From positions 1,214 through 11,090 of the forward strand of contig DHLZ01000286.1 in the NCBI GenBank assembly GCA_002405515.1: 9,877 nt of DNA, given 5' to 3'. Position numbers and translations under genes: made by a program. Source of the DNA: Planctomycetaceae bacterium UBA4655 (GTDB lineage Bacteria > Planctomycetota > Planctomycetia > Pirellulales > UBA1268). The notes below the pieces were generated by a model. It was not told where the DNA came from. It was given only the letters and a program-made list of their open reading frames with translations, and searched no databases. Position 1 is the first letter of the stretch; the number at the start of each line of letters is the position of its first letter. Shown here piece after piece: positions 5,842 to 9,877 of this stretch.

Positions 5842-6699
5842 ATGCGAAGGTTCTTGCCGTGCTGGATCATGGCGTTCATCTGTGCGACCGCGATGGCGGA
5901 CGCCTCGGCCGCGTGGCCGTTTCGCCAGATGTGGGAGCGGCGCAAGGCCGAACTCTCCGCGGAGCTGTCGCGGGACGTCACGCGGAAGGTGAACGCCCGC
6001 GTCGAGGAGGCGAGGCAGGATCTCGAGGCGTCGCTCGCCGCGAGGGTCGCCGCCGAGTCGACGAAGCTCGCGGAGCAAGTGAAGACCGAGGCGGCCGAGC
6101 TCGAAAATCTCTTCGACGAGGAACTCGAGGAGTTGAAGGCCACGATCGACAAGTCGATCGACAAGAAAATCGATGCGGAGACGGTTGAACTCGACGCGAA
6201 ATTCGACAAGGAACAGCGCGAACTGGATGAGGCTCTCGCCGCGGAATCGAAGAAATTCGCGGACGCTGCGACGGTGGAATCGAAGAAGCTCGCGGAAGCG
6301 GCGTCGACGGAATCGAAGAAGCTTGCTGATGCCGTCGCGGTGGAATCGAGGAAGCTTTCCGACGCCGCCGAGGCGCGGCAGAAGGAGGCGCTCGCGAAGG
6401 TCGAAACGGAGCTCCAGCGGATCGAGCGGCAGTCGGCCGCGGAGGTAGAGAAGCTCCTGGCGACGACCGGGAAGCGAATCGAAGGGGAGATGGCGAAGCT
6501 CGACTCGGAGATGTCGAAGCTGAAGACCCGGCTCGACGGCCAGTTCACGGCGCTCGAAAAGCGTCTCCAGGAACAGGCCGCCGCCGCGGCGAAGGCCGCG
6601 GCGGAGAAGCCGAAGACGGAGCCCGCGGCCGGCCCGCCCGCGACGAAGCCTGCGGACGAAAACCTGTTTCCCGAGGAGAAGCCGCCGCAGGGAAACTGA
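5842..6699 (+). CDS. Exported coiled-coil protein with 11-residue repeats, unknown function
   Basis: A 285-residue protein that I cannot place in a named family. MRRFLPCWIMAFICATAMAD followed by ASAAWPF is a good Sec signal peptide, cut probably near residue 23, so it should work in the periplasm or at the surface. Residues 30-250 are almost wholly helical and highly charged (Glu, Lys, Ala, Asp) with no predicted breaks, and four consecutive 11-residue units at 134-177 (A/V/T-ES-K/R-K-hydrophobic-A/S-D/E-A) indicate a hendecad coiled coil. The end (251-285) is Ala/Pro/Lys-rich and probably disordered. ATG 5842 was chosen because GGGAGG lies 5 bases before it and the signal peptide begins there; ATG 5797 in frame would bury the signal. 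It is separated from rsmE by 180 bases and probably has its own promoter. An elongated spacer or envelope scaffold role is plausible, but only inferred. Confidence 0.85.
   Translation: MRRFLPCWIMAFICATAMADASAAWPFRQMWERRKAELSAELSRDVTRKVNARVEEARQDLEASLAARVAAESTKLAEQVKTEAAELENLFDEELEELKATIDKSIDKKIDAETVELDAKFDKEQRELDEALAAESKKFADAATVESKKLAEAASTESKKLADAVAVESRKLSDAAEARQKEALAKVETELQRIERQSAAEVEKLLATTGKRIEGEMAKLDSEMSKLKTRLDGQFTALEKRLQEQAAAAAKAAAEKPKTEPAAGPPATKPADENLFPEEKPPQGN
6241..6372 (+). repeat. Four 33-base repeats encoding 11-residue coiled-coil units
   Basis: Units 6241-6273, 6274-6306, 6307-6339 and 6340-6372 each begin with a variable codon followed by GAATCGAAGAA or GAATCGAGGAA. They encode AESKKFADAAT, VESKKLAEAAS, TESKKLADAVA and VESRKLSDAAE. 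The repeats are similar but not identical, with changes at many silent and some coding sites, so they look like an old internal duplication kept by selection on protein periodicity. Confidence 0.9.
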
Positions 6700-6727
6700 T
6701 CCCGGCAGGCATGAGAATCGGGAGATC

Positions 6728-6869
6728 GGAAGCCCGAGGCGCAAGCGGAGAGGGGCGTTGCCGTGGCTCTCCTTCGCAAGCGAAAACGTTCCCGCTGAAG
6801 GGTTTCCTGACGCCCCCCGTTGGATTGCTGCCACACCGACTCCCCTCTCGGCTTGCGCCTCGGGCTTCC
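6728..6869. repeat. Inverted pair of the 28-base dispersed repeat in a convergent gap
   Basis: The arm at 6728-6755 (GGAAGCCCGAGGCGCAAGCG and on) is complementary to 6842-6869 at 27 of 28 positions, with 86 bases between the arms. It lies between the converging 3' ends of the coiled-coil gene and the DUF4198 gene. A transcript from either side could fold into a long stem able to stop transcription or block 3' exonucleases. A diverged third copy lies at 3850-3877 and a partial one at 6908-6919, so this is a repeat family rather than a chance palindrome. The bases between the arms hold a small TTCGC-AA-GCGAA palindrome at 6773-6784 and no gene. Confidence 0.9.
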
Positions 6870-6955
6870 GGGAATTTCCACCGACCGCCTGCAGGGAAAG
6901 ACTGCGGCTCGGGCTTCCGGGGATTTCAACACACCGCCTTCAGGGCAACCTGCGG
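6859..6955. repeat. 48-49 base imperfect tandem duplication
   Basis: Units 6859-6907 and 6908-6955 both begin CTCGGGCTTCCGGG, continue with ATTTC and ACCGCCT, and end CTGCGG; about 80 percent of positions agree by eye, with one gap. The first 11 bases of unit 1 (6859-6869) are the end of the 28-base repeat arm, so the second unit carries only that part of the repeat. The array ends just before the DUF4198 stop codon at 6957-6959. Confidence 0.85.
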
Positions 6956-6956
6956 T

Positions 6957-7790
6957 TCACGGCCCGTCGCAGCAGGGGCACCGCTGCGGCACGTCGAGCA
7001 CCAGCGTCGCCGCGTAGGTGGTCCGGTCGTAACCCTCGCCCCGCTCCTCGGGCTTCGACAGGTGGGCGACCACGAGGACGAGATTGCCCTCCTTTGGCGT
7101 GAAGCGGCAGCGGCCGTCGGCATCGGTCGTGCGTTCGTGCTCGGCGTCGAAATCCCCCTTCAGCACGGCGCCACGCGGAATGAACGAGACTCGATGGCCG
7201 GCGACGGGGAGGCCACGATGGAGCAGCCTCACGGCGATCGGCTTCCCCGGCCCGCAGTCGATGACAGGATGCGTCTCGAGCACGAGTTCGAGCGGGTGAC
7301 CGAGCGGCTTGGCATGGTCTTTCGTCGGCGCCGGTGGTTCGTCGAGCGACTCCGACACGAGGAAGTAGGCCTTGCCCCCCTTGAGCCCCCGGGCCCCATG
7401 GCGGATGCCCTCGCGGACGTGGCTCACGCAGTGGAGGCCCTCCTTCGCGGCCACGAACCTGCCCGAGTAGAACCCCTCCCGCGGCGTGTAGCCGAGGTCG
7501 ACGAGGTCGGGCACGAGATCGGTCGCCGCCGCCGCAGGCGGGAGCACCGCGAGCGAAGTCCCTTCGAGCGACGAGAGCTTCCCGGCGATCTTGAAGTCGC
7601 GGTGGTCGTTGCCATGGTTGCCGAGAAAGAGATCGACGTGGACGACGTCCCCCGGCCGCACCATCCGGCCCGACACCTGCACCCAGGTGTCGTGGGCGAG
7701 GAGGGAAGCAGCGTTCGCCGCCATCCCGACCGAAACAACGATCCCGGCGACCCACTTCACCCAGCCGGACACCTTCGAACTGCGTGCCAT
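6957..7790 (-). CDS. Exported DUF4198-family protein (possible Ni/Co/Cu-binding)
   Basis: A 277-residue exported protein. A signal peptide (VKWVAGIVVSVGMAANAASL, cut probably after Ala32) would leave a mature N-terminus HDTWVQ, beginning with His33. DUF4198 proteins include periplasmic parts of Ni/Co uptake systems in which an N-terminal histidine after processing binds metal; the match here is an inference from that. The middle contains VRPGDVVHVDLFLGNHGNDH (44-63), rich in His. The C-terminal beta domain GKPIAVRLLHRGLPVAGHRV (182-201), TTDADGRCRFTPKEGNLVLV (221-240) and VAH is typical of DUF4198. The protein ends QRCPCCDGP, three cysteines that could bind metal. ATG 7790 was chosen; a TTG at 7799 is possible but overlaps the upstream gene. 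It starts one base after the stop of the DUF1559 gene and is the last gene of a three-gene operon. No ABC permease is visible here. Confidence 0.82.
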   Translation of the reverse strand: MARSSKVSGWVKWVAGIVVSVGMAANAASLLAHDTWVQVSGRMVRPGDVVHVDLFLGNHGNDHRDFKIAGKLSSLEGTSLAVLPPAAAATDLVPDLVDLGYTPREGFYSGRFVAAKEGLHCVSHVREGIRHGARGLKGGKAYFLVSESLDEPPAPTKDHAKPLGHPLELVLETHPVIDCGPGKPIAVRLLHRGLPVAGHRVSFIPRGAVLKGDFDAEHERTTDADGRCRFTPKEGNLVLVVAHLSKPEERGEGYDRTTYAATLVLDVPQRCPCCDGP

Positions 7791-7791
7791 C

Positions 7792-8898
7792 CTAGTCAAG
7801 GTTCACCACCTCTCCTCCGTTGATGCTGTGCAGCGCCCGGTGCAACGAAGCATCGGTGCCCTCGGTCAGAAACGCCACGTGGCCGTCGGCAAAGAGCACG
7901 TTCGCCCCGCCGTCGTGCCGGCTCTTCGGCCCGAAGAAGCCCGACCAGTGGACGACGTAGTCGGGAATCGGGCTGTTGGGGGGCAGAAAGCCGTTCGTCA
8001 GGCCGTTGCCGGCGGTCGTCGCCGCCCAGGCCAGTCCCCGGCCGCGCATCGCCGGGCTGCTCGCCCCCCGCCAGTTCGTGAGCGACCTCCACTGGCCCAC
8101 GATCGCGTCGATGCTTTCGGTCGTCGGCGTCGCGCCGGCGGGCGGAACGAGCGTGCTGCTGTTCCAGCCCGTCGAGCCGTTGAGCGTGTACTGGTAGGGA
8201 TACGGAGGCGGCGACCCCGCCGGAAACGTCGTGTCGCTGCCGATGCTCCGCACCGCCTCGCTCGCGATCACCGTCTTCGACGTGCCGTCGCCGATCTGCG
8301 AGATCCGCACCTTCGAGTTCTCGTAGACGATCCCGTCGGTCGGCTTGGCGAAGTTCCAGAGCATGCCCCCCTTCCCGTCCGCCGTGCCGCTCCCGATGCT
8401 CACCATGAAGTTGTTGCCGCCGTAGGAAAAGCCGTTCGACTCCTGCACCGACGGTGCGGAATCGCTCGGGCAGAGAAGCACCGGGATCGGCGTCGCGAAC
8501 AGGGTCGCGAAGGCGGGGTTCGGCTCCTGGGACGAGAACGAGCCGCGGAAGGCCGCCTGCTTGAAGTCGAACAGCCCGGCGATCGCGGCCTCCTCCATGT
8601 AGGGCAACACCCTCGCATGGAGCGACCAACCGCCTCCGGAAGACCATGATGAAGTGCTGGACGGCGGCCTCGCGTCGGTCGGCGGGAAATGTCGGCGGCC
8701 GCTCTCATGGCCCAGGAGACCGAGTCCGAATTGTCGCAGGTTGCTCGCACAGCCCATCCGCCTGGCTGCCTCCCGGGCCGATTGCACGGCGGGCAGGAGC
8801 AGGCCGATGAGCGTGCCGATGATGGCGATGACGACGAGCAGCTCCACGAGCGTGAAAGCCCGTGGGGAAATGCCGCGTCGTCGGATGCATGGGTGCAT
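7792..8898 (-). CDS. DUF1559 domain protein with prepilin-type N-terminus
   Basis: A 368-residue protein of the planctomycete-expanded DUF1559 (SBP_bac_10) family. Residues 13-47 are a type III prepilin signal: RAFTLVELLVVIAIIGTLIG followed by LLLPAVQSAREAARR, with Glu19 at position +5 after the expected prepilin-peptidase site before Phe15. Typical later motifs are SNLRQFGLGLLGHE (52-65), LLCPSDSAP (141-149), YGGNNFMVS (159-167) and ISQIGDGTSKTVIASEAV (199-216). SRHDGGANVLFADGHV (326-341) contains the H-x9-DG motif (His328, Asp338-Gly339) that defines the C-terminal signature of this group. The proteins are thought to be exported and assembled by a pseudopilin-like route; individual functions are unknown. 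ATG 8898 was chosen because AAGGGAG stands 5 bases upstream; an upstream in-frame start at 8940 overlaps the preceding gene's end. It lies in one operon with the Cys-rich gene (43-base gap) and the DUF4198 gene (1-base gap). Confidence 0.95.
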   Translation of the reverse strand: MHPCIRRRGISPRAFTLVELLVVIAIIGTLIGLLLPAVQSAREAARRMGCASNLRQFGLGLLGHESGRRHFPPTDARPPSSTSSWSSGGGWSLHARVLPYMEEAAIAGLFDFKQAAFRGSFSSQEPNPAFATLFATPIPVLLCPSDSAPSVQESNGFSYGGNNFMVSIGSGTADGKGGMLWNFAKPTDGIVYENSKVRISQIGDGTSKTVIASEAVRSIGSDTTFPAGSPPPYPYQYTLNGSTGWNSSTLVPPAGATPTTESIDAIVGQWRSLTNWRGASSPAMRGRGLAWAATTAGNGLTNGFLPPNSPIPDYVVHWSGFFGPKSRHDGGANVLFADGHVAFLTEGTDASLHRALHSINGGEVVNLD

Positions 8899-8941
8899 GA
8901 CGACTCCCTTGGAAGAATGGAATGAATTGGAAAAAACCAAT

Positions 8942-9682
8942 TCAGCCCACGCGGGGAGGCGGCGCGTCGGGAGCGGCCGGGAGGGGCGACGCCGACTCGT
9001 TCGAGCACGGAAGGGTTTCGATCAGATCGAGCCCGGTCACGACGACGACCCTTGGCGGCGGCAGTGACACTCCGCAGGAAAACCACTCCGCCACGATGCC
9101 GCCGCAGGCGAGCATCGCGCGGAGCGAAATGCCCTTGCGCGAATCCGGCTCGTCGGACGATTCGGCCGGGTCGTTCGCAACCGGCAGCGCCGCGGCTTCA
9201 CAGCAAGCCGCTGCGGCCTCGCAGCAATTCGCCACTCGCTCACAGCAAGCCACTCGCTCACAGCAAGCCACTCGCTCACAGCAATTCGTCTTCACAGCGC
9301 AGCACGACGACACAGCAAAGCACGACGTCTCGGCCTGTGCTGGAGCCGCCGCCGCCACCCGCCGCTGGAGCGCCGCGATCACGCCCGGATCGACCTTGTT
9401 GGCCCGTGCCCAGGCGAGCGTCTCGGCGGGCGTGTGGCAGCAACAGCTCGTAAAGCACTGCTCGGCCGTGCCGCAGCCGCAGGGCTTGTTCATGCAGGGA
9501 AACGGCGTCGAACGATCCTTCCCCGCCAGCCGCGTGGCGGCAGGGCCCCAGAGCCGCGTGGCGGCAGATGATGAGGCAGGCGGATCGACTCCCAGTGGCA
9601 GCGTCAATCCTGAAACGACAAGCCCGTAGCCGATCACAGCTGACCAGGTGATGACTCGTCGTAATGACGCAGCCCGAATCAT
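8942..9682 (-). CDS. Exported cysteine-rich protein with CCERVA repeats
   Basis: A 246-residue protein with 23 cysteines. The hydrophobic N-terminal segment VITWSAVIGYGLVVSGLTLPLG (about 10-31) is a signal peptide or anchor. First block, FPCMNKPCGCGTAEQCFTSC followed by CCHTPAETLAWARANKVDP (61-99): seven Cys and one His, a motif I believe recurs in planctomycete hypothetical proteins. Second block (121-161): Cys pairs at 127/128, 134/135, 140/141, 146/147, 153/154 and 160/161, separated by ERVA or EAAA-type stretches. A third part (185-226) has single Cys193, 203 and 226 and a hydrophobic GLRAML-like segment, then a Pro/Ala-rich end. Metal binding is the natural reading of the clusters, but the sequence alone does not tell which metal. 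It is the first gene of the operon with DUF1559 and DUF4198. ATG 9682 has no Shine-Dalgarno; the -10-like TAGGCT ends six bases before it. High GC3 and clean motifs support the frame. Confidence 0.85.
   Translation of the reverse strand: MIRAASLRRVITWSAVIGYGLVVSGLTLPLGVDPPASSSAATRLWGPAATRLAGKDRSTPFPCMNKPCGCGTAEQCFTSCCCHTPAETLAWARANKVDPGVIAALQRRVAAAAPAQAETSCFAVSSCCAVKTNCCERVACCERVACCERVANCCEAAAACCEAAALPVANDPAESSDEPDSRKGISLRAMLACGGIVAEWFSCGVSLPPPRVVVVTGLDLIETLPCSNESASPLPAAPDAPPPRVG
9230..9283 (-). repeat. Three 18-base tandem repeats encoding CCERVA
   Basis: On the coding strand TGCTGTGAGCGAGTGGCT repeats three times with a single change in the last unit, giving CCERVACCERVACCERVA (residues 134-151). 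Similar but degenerate CC-containing units flank it on both sides (NCC-EAAA-ACC-EAAA). The near identity of the three units indicates recent slippage or recombination, and copy number probably varies. Confidence 0.95.
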
Positions 9683-9688
9683 GGCAAG

Positions 9689-9717
9689 AGCCTATGACCG
9701 GCCCTGAACACCCGCAA
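9689..9717 (-). promoter_or_regulatory. Candidate leaderless promoter of the Cys-rich operon
   Basis: On the minus strand TTGCGG (9712-9717) and TAGGCT (9689-9694) are 17 bases apart. Only six bases (9683-9688) separate TAGGCT from ATG 9682, so a normal start site would fall at or next to the A of the start codon, giving a leaderless mRNA. This fits the lack of a Shine-Dalgarno. Each hexamer matches its consensus at only three of six positions. Confidence 0.35.
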
Positions 9718-9724
9718 GGGCCGG
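9698..9724. promoter_or_regulatory. 8-bp inverted repeat overlapping the candidate operon promoter
   Basis: CCGGCCCT (9698-9705) and AGGGCCGG (9717-9724) are a perfect inverted repeat with an 11-base centre. It overlaps the -35-like hexamer and most of the -35/-10 spacer upstream of the Cys-rich gene, a place where repressors or MerR-type activators often bind. If the mRNA starts at the ATG, this sequence is not transcribed and would act only as DNA. No T-tract follows, so a terminator is unlikely. Confidence 0.45.
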
Positions 9725-9794
9725 CACAAATCGGCCTTCGCACCTGGAGGATCCAATAGTCGCCTTGCGTGTCGCCGGATCGAGCCTCCAATAC

Positions 9795-9810
9795 GGATCA
9801 CACTTGATCC
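9795..9810. repeat. Operator-like palindrome GGATCA-CACT-TGATCC
   Basis: A perfect 6-bp inverted repeat with a 4-base centre, about 113 bases before the start of the Cys-rich gene. It may be a protein-binding site; it overlaps the TGA of the possible short upstream frame. Chance occurrence cannot be excluded. Confidence 0.3.
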
Positions 9811-9824
9811 TTGCGCACGAAACA

Positions 9825-9870
9825 CTCCTGGGAAACAACGTTCAGGGAGGGGTTGCCCACGCCCCAGGAG
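9825..9870. repeat. CTCCTGGG/CCCAGGAG inverted repeat near window edge
   Basis: Perfect 8-bp arms at 9825-9832 and 9863-9870 with a 30-base centre that is itself G/C-rich. It may be a stem in the 3' end of a gene outside the window. Little more can be said. Confidence 0.3.
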
Positions 9871-9877
9871 CCGGCGT

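Larger units (their letters stand above)
9683..9877. other. Upstream region of the Cys-rich operon, no gene called
   Basis: The 195 bases between the first gene of the operon and the window edge hold three inverted repeats and a promoter-like pair, described separately. No convincing coding region is seen. A short minus-strand frame from the edge to a TGA at 9798-9800 (about 26 residues, ending FVRKDQV) has coding-like codons and could be the end of an upstream gene, but is too short to call. Confidence 0.5.

Noticed and set aside
5190..6932. Long open frame on the minus strand (580 residues, Ser/Ala/Phe-rich)
   Set aside because: It runs antisense to rsmE and the coiled-coil gene, whose signal peptide, Shine-Dalgarno and family motifs show the plus strand is coding. 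The Ser/Phe-rich composition is what GAA/TCG/AAG codons give on the other strand.
6728..6955. Insertion sequence remnant
   Set aside because: Despite inverted arms there is no transposase coding sequence between them and no visible target duplication; a REP-like repeat fits better.
6711..7823. Plus-strand open frame (370 residues) over the repeat region and the DUF4198 gene
   Set aside because: Arg/His/Pro-rich shadow; the opposite strand encodes a signal peptide and DUF4198 motifs.
9798..9877. Possible end of an upstream minus-strand gene (about 26 residues, ending FVRKDQV)
   Set aside because: Codon use at first looks coding, but the piece is too short to support and shows no family motif.
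9680..9877. Minus-strand frame open from the edge to a TGA overlapping ATG 9682 as ATGA
   Set aside because: The translation (ending FRAGHRLLP) is Arg/Leu/Pro-rich, lacks GC3 bias and any motif; the overlap seems accidental.

Overview
The window looks like a chromosomal piece of a high-GC planctomycete, most likely of the Pirellulales type. The best evidence is a DUF1559 protein with a prepilin-type N-terminus and a C-terminal H-x9-DG motif, a family greatly expanded in Planctomycetes. Supporting signs are a Cys-rich exported protein of a type I associate with this phylum, poor Shine-Dalgarno sites at many starts, and a dispersed intergenic repeat. I see no rRNA, tRNA, CRISPR array, transposase or integrase.

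Left part (1-3811). The minus strand carries the 3'-truncated ispE (MEP isoprenoid pathway) and, upstream of it, a 71-residue single-span membrane protein. That small gene is divergent from rlmN (23S rRNA A2503 methyltransferase). rlmN converges on and overlaps a minus-strand pair of membrane proteins coupled by an ATGA overlap; the larger resembles the planctomycete DUF6677 type. This pair is divergent from a small lysine-rich lipoprotein with one HEAT-like repeat. In both divergent gaps the candidate -10 hexamers of the two strands share the same two bases.

Centre (3812-6956). A plus-strand ExeA/GspA-type AAA ATPase with an octapeptide-repeat N-terminus is followed 12 bases later by rsmE (16S rRNA U1498 methyltransferase), then a separate gene for an exported coiled-coil protein with four perfectly spaced 11-residue repeats. 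The convergent gap after it holds two copies of a 28-base repeat as a 27/28 inverted pair, and a 48-49 base tandem duplication. A third, diverged copy of the 28-base repeat lies before the ATPase gene.

Right part (6957-9877). A tight minus-strand three-gene operon encodes, in order, an exported protein with 23 cysteines (including a CCERVA hexapeptide run), a DUF1559 pseudopilin-like protein, and a DUF4198 protein with a histidine at the predicted mature N-terminus and a CPCC tail. I infer a cell-envelope metal-handling or surface function. This operon is the best candidate for an undescribed system here. Its upstream region has a promoter-like pair placed so that the mRNA would be leaderless, with an 8-bp inverted repeat overlapping the -35 hexamer and most of the spacer.
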